64,000 nucleotides of DNA from DALYLB01 sp964468345 (GCA_964468345.1 CAYXVZ010000029.1:7499-71498), one strand, 5' to 3'. Positions 1 through 10,064 are shown, numbered from the stretch's first letter. Numbers and translations: made by a program. Notes: generated by a model not told the origin, from the letters alone.

Positions 1-430
1 CACCAAGCGCTTTGCGCCTGGTGAGAAATAGACATTTGTTGCTGCGCGTTCACAGTCCTCGTTCCCACAATCCGTGCCGTAGAGCGCTTTATTATTATCT
101 CGAATCCCTGAAAGTAAAACGGATAATTCGACCGATAGCCCGTGTGAAGACCCTCCAGGCAGAATTCTCCCCAATCCCTCAGCGAGCAGAGATCGCGGGC
201 CGATAGGTGGTGACATCTCTGGGCACGGACTTCCAGTCCCTGAAATTTGAGCAGTCTTGGAAAAACTTTTTCCCCTTTGATCCCGCACCGCGTGATTTGT
301 CGCATGTGTCTTTTGTAGGGGCAGTATCGATCACCGCCGACCTTATCTCTGTGGGGATTCTGATCTGCACTGAATCTTGGGAAGCGAACTCATTAGCTGG
401 GCTCATCACCATCACGTAGGTAATCCGAAA
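1..430. other. Leading intergenic region, no supported gene
   Basis: I see no reading frame here with a credible ribosome binding site or protein-like composition. The first 23 bases form a short imperfect hairpin (CACCA-AGCGC, loop, GCGC-C-TGGTG). The bases just before 431 should hold the promoter and leader of the large exported protein; I could not pick out a convincing promoter. The weak AGGTAA at 418-423 lies 7 bases before the ATG at 431. Confidence 0.4.
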
Positions 431-3400
431 ATGAAAAATTCATTGCCGCGCGTCATCGGGGCTATGTTGATTGCATTATTGGTTGTCGGGATTGTGTCGT
501 TCTCTCTGAACCGCCATGGGATTTCGGCCGCTTCACAGGGCCTGCGGCCGAGGGCAGAGAGGAGGGAAACTGCGGCCTCGATAAGGCCGGCATCTTTTCA
601 GAGCGACTCGGTCGCCCCGATTTTCAGCCACCCCAAGCCCGAAGCGCTGCTGTCGCCATGGCAATCCGTTTTTGCGCAATTACCTTTTCCAAAAGGCGTG
701 ACGACAGATTCCAGCGGCAATGTCTTCGTGACGTGGGATGCAACTTTCTCCGCAAGGCTTTCAAAATTTGCTCCCGACGGAACTCTTTTGGGGCAAATTG
801 TGATTGGAGGCCTCGAAGCTTCTAACTTTGGAAATTTGGCGACAGATCCCACCACCGGGGCAACCGTGCATCTCTTCAGCAATGGACGCATGCAGGTCTT
901 TGACAATGTCACAGGGGAAGGCGGGTTCATTCTCGGGGGCGCGAGCCTGGGGCAAATTCCCATCGATATGCAAGTGCCGGTTTACGACATCAATATCGGA
1001 AGTTTTTCATTCATCAGCGGCATCCTGCCAACAATTGCGACATATGGAGACTTTGAGATCGTTCAACGCGGTAATCAGATTGATTTGTTTCTCGCGGTCC
1101 TCAGCCACACGACGGCCCACTCCTATGTGCTTCGGGTGCGCATCATCGCTCCTTCCTTAAAGTCTCTTTTAACGACCCCGCCGACCGCAATCAATTCACG
1201 GGTCGTTGTCGCCTCCGGAGTTCCGCCCGAACAGTTCGCGACGCCCCCCGGCATTGCCGTGAACGGGGATGGCGTTGTTCTTACCTCTCTTCCTGTTTGC
1301 AGCAATTTGCTCACGTGTCCGGGTTCCTATTATGCCCTGACGACTTTTGGCGTCGATTTTCCGGAAGATCAAACACCTTTGCCCAGGTTGCCCTATGGCC
1401 GCAATGCGTTTCCCAACCGCGGGATGACAACGGACCGTTTCGGGAATTTTCACATCGCGGCAGATGGATTGGCTCCCTTGGGATGTCCGGCGGCAAGTGG
1501 CAGTATCGTGCTGGTTCCCGGCGACTTGACCGCTCCCTCTTGTCAGCCGCTCTCTTTTTCAATCACTGACATCGCTCTCAATCCCGGGGAGACCGTGGCA
1601 TATGTAACGGCGTTCAACACTGGGACAGTAGTGCAGATTCCTATCTCCCAGCCGACTTGCAACTATTCGATTTCCCCGGCCGCGCGGTCCTTTTCATCCA
1701 GTGGAGGAACCGGGAGTGTGACGGTCACGACCACCGCAGGTTGCAACTGGAGCATCAGCGGTGTCCCCGCCTGGATCACAATTGTTTCGGGAAATGGGGG
1801 GACAGGAAGCGGAGCCGTAAACTTCACTGTTGCCGCCAACAATTCCACTGCTTCGCGGAGTGCCAATCTGACAATTGCCGGACGAACATTCTCGGTCAGT
1901 CAATCGGGCACCTGTCCCGTGAATGCGATTGCGGTTGGACAAACGGTGAATGGAACGCTTGCCGCCGGCGATTGCCAGTCACCGTTGCGTTCCAATGGCG
2001 CTTTTGCCGATCGATATGCTTTCAGCGGCTTGGCAGGCCAGCAAATCGCAATCGAATTGAATTCAACATCCTTCGATCCCTATCTATATTTAATCGGGCC
2101 GAATGGAGCCGTCCTCGCACAAGACGACGATGGCGGATCAGGAATCAATTCGCGGATTCCGGCAGACACCGGGTTTTTCACGCTTCCTTCAAATGGGACT
2201 TATCAGATAGAGGCCGCGGCTTTCGGTGCCGCGGAAACCGGAGCTTATACGTTAAGCCTGCTCATTCCGACCAGCGTTTGTCCCGCCATCACAAGCCTGA
2301 ACCCGAACACAGGAATTGCGGGGACGATTGTTGCCATAACCGGCACCAATCTGGCCGGTGTCACAGGTGTTAGGTTTGCGAATAACGCTTCCGCCACGTT
2401 CAGCGTGAATACGGCCGGTACGGTTCTTACAACCAGTGTTCCGGCCGGTTCCATAACAGGTCCGATTACCATCAGCAAAGCAGGTTGCCCAGATCTACAA
2501 TCCGGTAGCTTCTCAATCATTTCGGGGCCGACCCCCGAATTGGCGGTCGATGATGGCTCATTCGAAACCGCAGTGGGCCTTACGAATGGCGGGACGTCAT
2601 ATCGTCTGAACCGACTGCGGCCGACCAGTTATCCCGCCACATTGACATCGGTCCTGGCATTTTTTCGCAACACCAGCGGGGTGCTTGTGGGGGATCCGCT
2701 AACGGTCGTTTATGGCGCCAATCCCTCCGGCGCTGAAAATATCAATGGAATAGCCCTGCAGTCCGTGGCCGGAACGGTGCAGGCGCTCGGCCAGTTGAAT
2801 ACCTATACCGTGCCGAGCCTGACGATTACCTCCGGTGATTTCGTTGTGGGAATTCGAATGACGCATTCGGCCGGTACCTTTCCGTTTGCGCTGGATACGA
2901 GCCCTCCTTCTCAAAGGCGCTCCTACCGTTCCAGCGATGGGGTGACTTTTGAATTGATCGATAACCTGACCGGAGTAACCGCGGGAAATTATGGAATTCG
3001 CGCGAGGATCACCCAGGTGCTTTGCCCTTCGATCACTTCGCTCAATCCAACCAGCGGACCAGTCGGCACAAACGTGACCATCGCAGGGGAAAACCTTGGC
3101 GGAATCACTGGCGTGCGTTTTCCGGGGAATATTGCCGCCAATTTCAACGTTGTATCCAACGGAACGCAAATCATCACAAATGTTCCCGCCGGTTCGACGA
3201 CCGGGCCCATTACCCTCACAAAGCCGGGATGTCCGGATGTGCAAACCGGCACATTCACAACTCTTGTCTGTACGGCCACGATCAGCCCGACAAGCCAGAA
3301 TCTTTCGGCTGTCGGCGGAAGCGGCTCTGTTTCGGTTGTCATGCCCACCGGTTGTTCGTGGATGGCAGCGAGCAATGCCGCCTGGATTACAATTACCTCG

Positions 3401-5539
3401 GGCGGCAGCGGTTCAGGCAGCGGCCCGGTAGCTTATTCCGTCGCGGCCAATACGGGGCCGGCCCGTACCGGCACAATCACCGTCGCCGGACAAACCTTCA
3501 CGATTACGCAGGCCTCCGGGTGCGCGTTCGCCATCAGTCCTGCCACACAAAGCTTCTCTGCGCCGGCTGGCACGGGACTCATCACGGTCACCACGGTTGC
3601 AGGTTGCAGTTGGACAGCCGCAAGCAATGCCGCCTGGATTTCGATTACCTCAGGCGGCAGCGGTATGGGCAGCGGTTCCGTCAGTTACTCCGTCGCGGCT
3701 AATACTGGGCCGGCGCGCAGCGGTACGATCACTGTTGCCGGGCAGACGTTCAACGTCACGCAGGCTTCCGGATGCGCTTCCATCGCACTCTCCCCGGCAA
3801 CGCTCGTCGCGGGAATCATCGGGCAACCTTACAATCAATCCCTATCGGCCAGCGGAGGCATCGCGCCTTATGGGTTCACGCTGGTAGCGGGAGGGCTTCA
3901 GGGCAACGTCGCGCTTTCGCCGGCCGGTGTGATCTCGGGGACGCCAACATCCTCTGGAACGTTTCCAATTACGGTTCGGGCCACGGGGGCCAACGGCTGC
4001 TTCGGCGAAAGAAGCTATACGCTCGTGATTGATGTATGCCCAGTCATTACGATCGGTCCCGGTTCGCTTGCCGCGGCCAATCTGGGCACCGCCTACAATC
4101 AGCCGTTGACTGCGACTGGCGGAACTCCTCCTTACACTTTCAGTCTGAATTCCGGCTCCGGCCCCTTGCCGCTGGGATTGGGCCTGTCGGCGAACGGAAT
4201 CATCTCCGGCATCCCCTCGGCCAGCGGATCGTTCAGCTTCACAGTGAAAGTTACGGACGCGAACAACTGCACGGCGACGCGCGCCTATACCCTGCAGGTG
4301 AGCACTGCGGGCGGGACGTCCGGCTTGCAGTACTATCCGCTGCCGCGTCCGATTCGTCTGTTCGATACGCGCGGCACGATCCCCGGTTTTCCGGCGTGTG
4401 AATATCTGAATCAGCCGCTGGCGGCGGGCGGGGAACTGGTCCGGCAGGCGCGCATCACCTGCGACGGCATCACCATCCCGGCCGCGGCCGAAGCCATCGT
4501 CGGGAATGCGACCGTGATCACTCCCTCGGCGGGCGGCTTCGTCACGCTCTGGCCCGACGGACAAACGCGGCCGCCGGTGTCGAATCTGAATTACATTGCC
4601 GGGCAGGTCGTGCCCAATGCTTTCACTGTGGGATTGAGCGCCGGCGGCAATTTCCGCGTGTACTCAACGGCGGCCACGCATTTCGCGGTGGACATCACCG
4701 GTTATTACGCGCCGCCGGGAACGGGCGGACTTTATTATCACCCGCTGTCACGGCCGATTCGCCTGTTCGACACGCGCGCCGCGATCCCGGGCTTTCCGGC
4801 CTGCGAGTTTCTCAATCAACCGCTGGTCGGAAACGCGGAGCTGGCCCGGCCGGCGCGCATCACCTGCGATGGCATCACCATTCCAGCCGATGCGCTGGCC
4901 ATTGTGGGCAATGCAACGATCGTCTCTCCCAATGGCGGCGGTTTTGCCACTTTGTGGCCGAACGGGCAGGCGCGTCCGCCCGTGTCAACGTTAAATTACA
5001 CCGCCGGACAGGTTGTGCCGAATGCCTTCACCGTCGGCCTGGGAAGCGACGGGCAGTTTAGAATCTATTCCTCGGCCGGGACTGACTTCATTGTCGATGT
5101 GACGGGCTATTACAGCCCTACGGCGACGGATATCAACGGCGCAGGGTTGTTCTATACGCCCCTCACAACGCCGATTCGCCTGTTCGATACGCGGGCGCCG
5201 ATTCCCGGTTTTCCGGCCTGCGAATTTCTCAATCAGCCGCTGCTTGCCAATGGCGAGATTGTTCGGCAGGCGCGCGTTCTTTGCGATGGCATCACGATTC
5301 CGGCCGGGGCGCAGGCCATCGTCGGCAACGCCACCGCCATCACTCCCGCCGGCAGCGGATTCATCACGCTGTGGCCGAATGGGCAGGCGCGGCCGCCGGT
5401 TTCGAATCTGAACTATGCCGCCGGCCAGGTCGTGCCGAACGCTTTCACGGTCGGTCTCGGCGGCGACGGACAATTCCGCGTCTATTCCGTCGCGGGGACT
5501 CATTTCATCGTTGACCTAAATGGTTACTTCGCCCCGTGA
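431..5539 (+). CDS. Giant exported multi-domain protein with BACON, PPC, IPT/TIG and He_PIG domains and three C-terminal repeats
   Basis: About 1702 residues, almost certainly cell-surface or secreted. An N-terminal hydrophobic segment (residues ~10-28) acts as signal or anchor. Residues ~60-405 look like an NHL/SBBP-type beta-propeller. A BACON domain follows (~410-490, repeated W-I-T-I and A-N-N-S motifs), then a pre-peptidase C-terminal domain (~495-610), an IPT/TIG domain (~616-700), an unassigned beta-rich block, a second IPT/TIG (~863-945), two more BACON domains (~946-1115) and two He_PIG-like Ig domains (~1116-1296). The tail is three tandem units of ~130 residues, each with RLFDTR near its start and GQVVPNAFTVGL later; this resembles the N-x-GQTVPN repeats of actinobacterial and Chloroflexi surface proteins. 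No catalytic motif is visible. The ATG at 431 was chosen over an upstream in-frame codon at 377 because it begins the signal sequence. A role in adhesion or glycan binding is inference. Confidence 0.85.
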   Translation: MKNSLPRVIGAMLIALLVVGIVSFSLNRHGISAASQGLRPRAERRETAASIRPASFQSDSVAPIFSHPKPEALLSPWQSVFAQLPFPKGVTTDSSGNVFVTWDATFSARLSKFAPDGTLLGQIVIGGLEASNFGNLATDPTTGATVHLFSNGRMQVFDNVTGEGGFILGGASLGQIPIDMQVPVYDINIGSFSFISGILPTIATYGDFEIVQRGNQIDLFLAVLSHTTAHSYVLRVRIIAPSLKSLLTTPPTAINSRVVVASGVPPEQFATPPGIAVNGDGVVLTSLPVCSNLLTCPGSYYALTTFGVDFPEDQTPLPRLPYGRNAFPNRGMTTDRFGNFHIAADGLAPLGCPAASGSIVLVPGDLTAPSCQPLSFSITDIALNPGETVAYVTAFNTGTVVQIPISQPTCNYSISPAARSFSSSGGTGSVTVTTTAGCNWSISGVPAWITIVSGNGGTGSGAVNFTVAANNSTASRSANLTIAGRTFSVSQSGTCPVNAIAVGQTVNGTLAAGDCQSPLRSNGAFADRYAFSGLAGQQIAIELNSTSFDPYLYLIGPNGAVLAQDDDGGSGINSRIPADTGFFTLPSNGTYQIEAAAFGAAETGAYTLSLLIPTSVCPAITSLNPNTGIAGTIVAITGTNLAGVTGVRFANNASATFSVNTAGTVLTTSVPAGSITGPITISKAGCPDLQSGSFSIISGPTPELAVDDGSFETAVGLTNGGTSYRLNRLRPTSYPATLTSVLAFFRNTSGVLVGDPLTVVYGANPSGAENINGIALQSVAGTVQALGQLNTYTVPSLTITSGDFVVGIRMTHSAGTFPFALDTSPPSQRRSYRSSDGVTFELIDNLTGVTAGNYGIRARITQVLCPSITSLNPTSGPVGTNVTIAGENLGGITGVRFPGNIAANFNVVSNGTQIITNVPAGSTTGPITLTKPGCPDVQTGTFTTLVCTATISPTSQNLSAVGGSGSVSVVMPTGCSWMAASNAAWITITSGGSGSGSGPVAYSVAANTGPARTGTITVAGQTFTITQASGCAFAISPATQSFSAPAGTGLITVTTVAGCSWTAASNAAWISITSGGSGMGSGSVSYSVAANTGPARSGTITVAGQTFNVTQASGCASIALSPATLVAGIIGQPYNQSLSASGGIAPYGFTLVAGGLQGNVALSPAGVISGTPTSSGTFPITVRATGANGCFGERSYTLVIDVCPVITIGPGSLAAANLGTAYNQPLTATGGTPPYTFSLNSGSGPLPLGLGLSANGIISGIPSASGSFSFTVKVTDANNCTATRAYTLQVSTAGGTSGLQYYPLPRPIRLFDTRGTIPGFPACEYLNQPLAAGGELVRQARITCDGITIPAAAEAIVGNATVITPSAGGFVTLWPDGQTRPPVSNLNYIAGQVVPNAFTVGLSAGGNFRVYSTAATHFAVDITGYYAPPGTGGLYYHPLSRPIRLFDTRAAIPGFPACEFLNQPLVGNAELARPARITCDGITIPADALAIVGNATIVSPNGGGFATLWPNGQARPPVSTLNYTAGQVVPNAFTVGLGSDGQFRIYSSAGTDFIVDVTGYYSPTATDINGAGLFYTPLTTPIRLFDTRAPIPGFPACEFLNQPLLANGEIVRQARVLCDGITIPAGAQAIVGNATAITPAGSGFITLWPNGQARPPVSNLNYAAGQVVPNAFTVGLGGDGQFRVYSVAGTHFIVDLNGYFAP

Positions 5540-6194
5540 TTTTCCAATCATCACAGGTTATCTTCCAGTATGATTGCAAATATCTGAGAGATTCGCGCGT
5601 GTCTATCTGGGGCCACGATCATCATTTCGGCCATCGGGCCAACAGGTGAAGAGGATTTCACCACGAAGAGCACGAAGCTTGTCCAAAATTTTCTTCGTGC
5701 TCTTCGTTATACTTTTATCTTAATCACGCAAGCTGCATCGGTTGTCTGTTATTCCATTTTTGGAAAGAGACAACGCTGCTTATGGCTCATTCACAAGTTG
5801 CAGGGCTTCGAAATCAGCTAACTCTTTTTTCTTATAATTGAGCTTGAACCGCGCCTTCTCCAGCTTGCCTATCGGCCCCCAGTCGAAAACAATGCAGAGA
5901 TCAAGCTGATCAATTCAAACGTCGGACAGGGGCAGCGACTTGCAGGCGGATCCGTCCAGGCGAGCGATAAGCAGCAGCGAGTGTTTACAGAGCACCACTA
6001 GACAGCGCGCGCGAATCCCGGGAACGCGGATGACACGAACTAACGCAGCGCGAGATATATTCTGATTTGATCTTCGGCGAAGTAGCCATTTCCTTTCCTC
6101 TCCGCTATCCTCCCGCCTTGCTTGGCTACGGGCAGATTCCCAACCTTGAAAACCGGGCCGAGGCCACATCAGGACTCTTTGCAAAATACAACGA
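5540..6194. other. Intergenic decay zone with palindromic repeat and a possible gene remnant
   Basis: No intact gene is seen. Positions 5611-5707 carry one copy of the CACGAAG palindrome family, listed separately. Read on the minus strand, about 5785-5910 gives a short protein-like stretch (LDLCIVFDWGPIGKLEKARF and onward) that is cut by a stop upstream and ends at a stop near 5785. It may be a degraded 3' end of a gene. I do not recognise the family. Confidence 0.35.
5611..5707. repeat. CACGAAG-family palindrome, copy A
   Basis: A perfect 15-bp inverted repeat, ACGAAGAGCACGAAG at 5663-5677 and its complement at 5693-5707. It is preceded at 5611-5632 by GGCCACGATCATCATTTCGG, which matches the outer arms of the much longer palindrome at 27295-27461. 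It lies between the giant surface protein and the hsdM remnant and may form a hairpin in transcripts from either strand. Confidence 0.75.
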
Positions 6195-6605
6195 ATGATC
6201 ACCGGCGAACTGAAGGCACAAGTCGATAAGCTGTGGGATACGTTTGGGACGGGCGGCATTTCGAATCCCCTCGAAGTCATCGAGCAGATCACCTATCTGC
6301 TGTTCATCAAGCGGCTCGATGAAATCCATACGCTGGCCGAAAAGAAAGCGACGCGGACGCGGTCCGCGATTGAGCGGCCGATCTTCAATGACGAACAGCA
6401 AAAAATGCGATGGTCGCGGTTCAAGAACGAGGCCGCGCCCGAGATGTATGCCATCGTGGCCGAGCAGGTCTTTCCCTTCATCCGCACGCTGCAAGGCGAT
6501 CGCGAAGATTCGACCTATTCCCATCATATGAAGGATGCGCGCTTCACGATCCCGACGCCGGGATTGCTGGCCCGCGTCGTCGATATGATCGACCGCATCC
6601 CGTAG
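6195..6605 (+). pseudogene. hsdM: Truncated type I restriction-modification methylase subunit (HsdM N-terminal domain only)
   Basis: The 136-residue product matches the N-terminal helical domain of HsdM: GISNPLEVIEQITYLLFIKR, then RWSRFKN, then HHMKDARFTIPTP and the DMIDRIP end of that domain. It stops at a TAG at 6603-6605, before the SAM-binding and NPPF catalytic domain. Intact HsdM proteins are about 480-800 residues. No hsdS or hsdR follows; downstream is a different chimeric fragment. It cannot methylate DNA as it stands. I read it as the leftover of a lost type I system. The frame itself is clean, which suggests fairly recent truncation. Confidence 0.85.
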
Positions 6606-6702
6606 GAGCTATGGAAATTTTTCTATCCTAAATTTTTCTGTATCTCTTTTTCATACTTCTTCGTGTGACTTCGCGTGGAGACATTTTCTGGCAAGAGAGG
6701 TA

Positions 6703-7047
6703 TTGAACGTGAAGAGGACACATAATCACGATTGGCGAGATATGCCTGCACATTTCGCCGGTTGTTTGCTTGGCGGTGCTGTCGGCGATGCGCTCGGCGC
6801 AACGGTCGAGTTTCATTCCCTCAATGTATGGGAATGGTGTGAAGGTGATTTGCACAACGATTATGGAGGAGCGCCTCTGAGTGGAACCGCGTGGGTGGAT
6901 CGGCCCGGTCGCGGCTCGGGCCGGGTGTTTCGGGGCGGCGGTTGGTACTACCTCGCCGTCGGCTGCCGGTCGGCGTATCGCGACAGGGATTCGCCAGGCA
7001 ATTGCCCCCGCGTCCTCGGTTTTCGTTTTCTGAGGATATATCACTAG
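6703..7047 (+). pseudogene. Chimeric fragment: ADP-ribosylglycohydrolase N-terminus joined to FGE-sulfatase C-terminus
   Basis: One open frame of 114 codons joins two unrelated domain pieces. Its first part (AGCLLGGAVGDALGATVEF) is the start of the DraG/ADP-ribosylglycohydrolase family, which normally runs ~300 residues with metal-binding Asp residues further on. From about 6822 the sequence switches to the last ~75 residues of a formylglycine-generating-enzyme (SUMF1/FGE) fold: NVWEWCEG, then RVFRGGGWYY, then RSAYRDRD and LGFRFLR. Neither half is complete. The start could be TTG at 6703 (AGAGG just upstream) or ATG at 6742. A recombination or deletion scar is the likeliest origin. The FGE half resembles the C-terminus of the caspase-FGE protein at 31181-33142. 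Confidence 0.7.
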
Positions 7048-7492
7048 GCGCTTTTATGCTTTTCCCCTTTTCCGGAAATCCCTCGGTGGCAGGAGATCGG
7101 GTGAAGGGAAAGGAAGGCGGAGCCAAGGCAGGGGAAGGGCGTGCGAGATCCGCCCGCAGCCGCCGAAGCGGAGCCCGCCGGATTTGATTCGATTGTACGG
7201 AAACTCGATTTCTTTGTGGCTGCCTTATTCATTCACAATCGTTCATTCTGTGCTTGTTATGTGTTGATCATGTACGTCGCACAGGCATTTCTATTACATT
7301 TTTTCGCATAATACTCGCCGTATATTTCTCTCATTTCGATTTCGGTTGCTAAATCAGGACAAGTAGGGAAAGCACAACCACGAAGAAACGAAGAGCATGA
7401 AGAGAACAGAGAAGGCTTTGTCATCGTCGGTCGATTCGCCCCTCTCGGCCCGAACATGTTCGTGCTCTTCGTTTCCTGGAGTTGCATTCTGC
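7048..7492. other. Intergenic region with CACGAAG-family palindrome, copy B
   Basis: No gene is supported. A divergent copy of the CACGAAG palindrome lies at about 7376-7475: left arm ACCACGAAGAAACGAAGAGC, right arm TTCGTGCTCTTCGTTT. Just before it, GCTAAATCAGGACAA at about 7348-7362 is identical to bases directly before copy E at the end of the propeller gene near 63805-63819. This hints that copy B was duplicated with flanking DNA or replaced a similar gene end. Confidence 0.5.
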
Positions 7493-8083
7493 TTATTTCG
7501 ACTTCCGGCTTTCCGTCGCCGGTTTATCGATCTCGCGATCGATGGCATCCAGTTGCTCTTGAATTTCAGCCAGGCGGGCCTGCTCCGTTCGCAGCGTGTT
7601 TTCGAGATGCGACTGCCGGGCCTGATTCCGTTCGGTTTCAGCCCGCGCGATTTCCCGTTGCCGCTGCATCGAACGTTTCAGGCTGTTATAGGTTTGCATG
7701 AGCTGAGCGCGCGTTTGAGGATCGGGAGCATCCCGAATGGCGGCTTCCAGGTCTTTCAATTCCTCTTCCTCGTTCGACGGATCGGCGGCCTGCTGGATTT
7801 GTTCCTTGAGCTGTTCGATTTCGAGGGTCAGGCTCTCGACGCGATTTTGCTGTCGAGCCAGACGATCCGTGAGCATCTGCGCGCGATACAGGCTGATATT
7901 GGCTCGCTGCAGCGCCGCGCGAAGCTGCCGCACTTCCTCCAGCAGCGAGCGCAGGAGCAGCGCCTCAGGAGAGGCGGAGACCGCGGGGCCTGACGGTGCG
8001 GGCGCCTGTTGGGCAAAAAGATCGACCGTAAAAAGCAGGCAGAAAAGCAGCAGCGCGGGCAGGAAGAATGTTTTTGTTGGCAT
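7493..8083 (-). CDS. Exported coiled-coil protein
   Basis: 196 residues. A signal peptide (MPTKTFFLPALLLFCLLF, then a cleavable AQQ site around residue 25) leads into a long, almost continuous coiled coil from about residue 40 to 190, rich in Glu, Gln, Arg and Leu (for example RVESLTLEIEQLKEQIQQA). There are no catalytic motifs. It is a candidate periplasmic spacer or structural protein, like those in envelope complexes. It is transcribed leftwards, as is the exported protein gene upstream at 8786-8175; the 91-bp gap allows an operon. The family is not recognised. Confidence 0.75.
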   Translation of the reverse strand: MPTKTFFLPALLLFCLLFTVDLFAQQAPAPSGPAVSASPEALLLRSLLEEVRQLRAALQRANISLYRAQMLTDRLARQQNRVESLTLEIEQLKEQIQQAADPSNEEEELKDLEAAIRDAPDPQTRAQLMQTYNSLKRSMQRQREIARAETERNQARQSHLENTLRTEQARLAEIQEQLDAIDREIDKPATESRKSK

Positions 8084-8174
8084 GACGATCCTTTCGAGGG
8101 AAGAAGCGGAGAGAACCGATGGAATCGGGAAGAAGGCATCGATTCTCTCCGGAGTTGGTTGAGTCAGCGTTTGG

Positions 8175-8786
8175 CTACGGGAGATTGGTAATCGTCAGTC
8201 GTGCGCCGCCTTGCGGGACGGCATCGACGATTCTGCCGTTATAGGGTTTCGGCGGCGTCGTATCGGCCCGGCTGAACGCTTTGTGGCGATAGCTGACCCG
8301 AAGTCGCCCCGGTCCGGTTTTATCGAACCTGATTTCCACAGTAGCCAGGCCGAGCGAATAGGTGCTTTCACTTGAAAAATACTGCTTCGCCGTAGGCACG
8401 TTTGTGATTGTGATTATCGCGCCAGTGGCAGTGGCGCGACAGCTGAATCGAGGCGGAGTCAGGCTTTGGGATGCGTTATAGCCCGCTAGCATTAACCGCA
8501 ATCCATTCGGGCCATTGACATCCGGATCCAATCGCAGGTCGAAATCCGTCAGCTTGTTCTCTCGAAGGCGACCATAGACATTTCCGGTCACGAAGCCTTT
8601 GAACGCGACAGTGCCACTGGAAAGGTATCGCGGCGAGTTCGGATCACCGAATGTCATGTTCGCTGAGCAGGTTTGTGCCTGTGCCGATCCGGCAAGGGCG
8701 GTGAACAGAGTGGCGAGAAGCATGGCAAAGAACAAAGCGCTGTCCAATGCTGAAAAAAGGTTTCGAAATGTGGTTTGGAATTTCAT
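8175..8786 (-). CDS. Exported protein of unknown function
   Basis: 203 residues. The start at 8786 is set by AGGAG about 8 bases upstream; a longer in-frame extension to 8993 has no such site. A signal peptide (residues 1-34, hydrophobic ALFFAMLLATLFTALAGSA, ending AQA) precedes a beta-rich mature domain with two cysteines (one near the N-terminus in QTCSANM, one in RFSCRAT), which could form a disulfide. The first 24 residues before the hydrophobic core are long for a signal peptide. I do not recognise the family. The first gene of a possible two-gene minus-strand operon with the coiled-coil protein. Confidence 0.7.
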   Translation of the reverse strand: MKFQTTFRNLFSALDSALFFAMLLATLFTALAGSAQAQTCSANMTFGDPNSPRYLSSGTVAFKGFVTGNVYGRLRENKLTDFDLRLDPDVNGPNGLRLMLAGYNASQSLTPPRFSCRATATGAIITITNVPTAKQYFSSESTYSLGLATVEIRFDKTGPGRLRVSYRHKAFSRADTTPPKPYNGRIVDAVPQGGARLTITNLP

Positions 8787-9338
8787 TCCAGTTCTCCTGA
8801 TGGGAATGGGATTGAAAGAGCAATGCGGAAACGTCCTGCCGTGATCGGAGCTGAGTTTTCGTATTGCCGATGTCAGGCAGCGCGTTGCGGCCTTCAATCG
8901 CCTAAGCGGTGAGAGGGACGAAATGGGTTCAGGCCGGGATTGGAAATTTTTCTCTGTTGTAAATTTTCCAGTTGAAATGACAACACGAGGCACGGAAGGC
9001 GCTCGGGGGAATCGGGTAAGGAAAGCGAACCGCTCTGGGCTGGCGGAGGCAACACTGTTATGAAGTCCTCGTAGAGAAGATGGAGCTTTGCCAGAAAACG
9101 GACGGGATCAAAAGCGGGGTATTGAAATATCGGTGTTCGTAAACAACTCTTTCATGTCATAATCCAACGCGCCTGATCGGGGCTCAGCAGAATTCAGCCG
9201 AATGCGATCGGGCGATCTTCCTTTTTGTATTACGTAAAGCCAGTGCCATTGCCAGTTCCCGAGGCGGGAACAAAATCATTCTCGGATGAGCCGATCCAAC
9301 CCTTTGCCACGCTCATGCAGGTGAAAGGAGAAACTCTT
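8787..9338. other. Divergent promoter region
   Basis: 552 bases between two genes pointing away from each other, so it should hold both promoters. I see no gene with a credible start. The AAAGGAG at 9324-9330 is the ribosome binding site for the DUF4384 gene at 9339. I cannot name -35/-10 boxes with confidence. Confidence 0.4.
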
Positions 9339-10046
9339 ATGAAACGATTTCTGATTTTGCTTTGCCTTGTCATGCTCGGTCTGCCTGCCATGGCGCAGGA
9401 GGAGGAGTCGGCGAAAGACCTGTTTTATCGAGGTCGGACGGGGCACCGTCCCCGGCCGGGGCAGCAACAGAGGCCCGGGCGCCCGGGGGCGATGGTGCGG
9501 ATCGAACTCAATCGAAATGGAAAGCTCAGTTATGTGACACCGGCCACAACCTTCCGCACAGGCGATCGCGTGCGATTGCACGTGAAGATCAATCGCAGCG
9601 CCTATCTGACCATTCTGAATGAGGGGACTAGCGGCGGGCTGCAAGTGCTCTATCCGCGAACCGCGGCGGATGCGCAGGCGCGCGTGGCGCCGACGCTGGA
9701 TTTCACCATTCCGACGGCAAAAGACAAATGGCTGGAATTCGACCAGAACGAGGGCACGGAGAAACTTCACATCATGCTCTCGGCCCAGCCGGTGCCGGCG
9801 GTCGCGGAGTATCTGGGAGCACATTCGGATAGCGGAGGGCATCCCAGGCCGCATGAGTCGGTCGTCGATACGCTCAACAGCAAGGGCCTTCGCGGCGAAC
9901 TCGAGGAATCCGGCAAGGATTTCACGGAAGTGGGCGAAGGCCCCGCCGAGGACGGGCAACCGGCCGTCTATGCCGTCACGACCAGCGCCAATGCGTCGCT
10001 GAAAAAGCCGATCGTATACAAACTTCTTTTGCGGCACGCGAAATAA
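9339..10046 (+). CDS. Exported DUF4384-domain protein
   Basis: 235 residues with signal peptide (MKRFLILLCLVMLGLPAMAQ). After a proline/arginine-rich linker, residues ~50-160 form a DUF4384-type domain: FRTGDRVRLHVKINRSAYLT, then LYPR, then a WLEFDQNEGTEKLHIML strand. DUF4384 domains occur fused to kinases and caspases, as in this window, and are thought to act as extracytoplasmic ligand or sensor modules; the ligand is unknown. The start is fixed by AAAGGAG with an 8-base spacer. The trypsin-like protease gene follows after 18 bases, so the two are probably co-transcribed. Confidence 0.85.
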   Translation: MKRFLILLCLVMLGLPAMAQEEESAKDLFYRGRTGHRPRPGQQQRPGRPGAMVRIELNRNGKLSYVTPATTFRTGDRVRLHVKINRSAYLTILNEGTSGGLQVLYPRTAADAQARVAPTLDFTIPTAKDKWLEFDQNEGTEKLHIMLSAQPVPAVAEYLGAHSDSGGHPRPHESVVDTLNSKGLRGELEESGKDFTEVGEGPAEDGQPAVYAVTTSANASLKKPIVYKLLLRHAK

Positions 10047-10064
10047 ACCGCCAGGGAGGGCGTT

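Noticed and set aside
12..419. Short open frames on both strands at the window start
   Set aside because: Overlap each other, no binding sites, no recognisable protein pattern.
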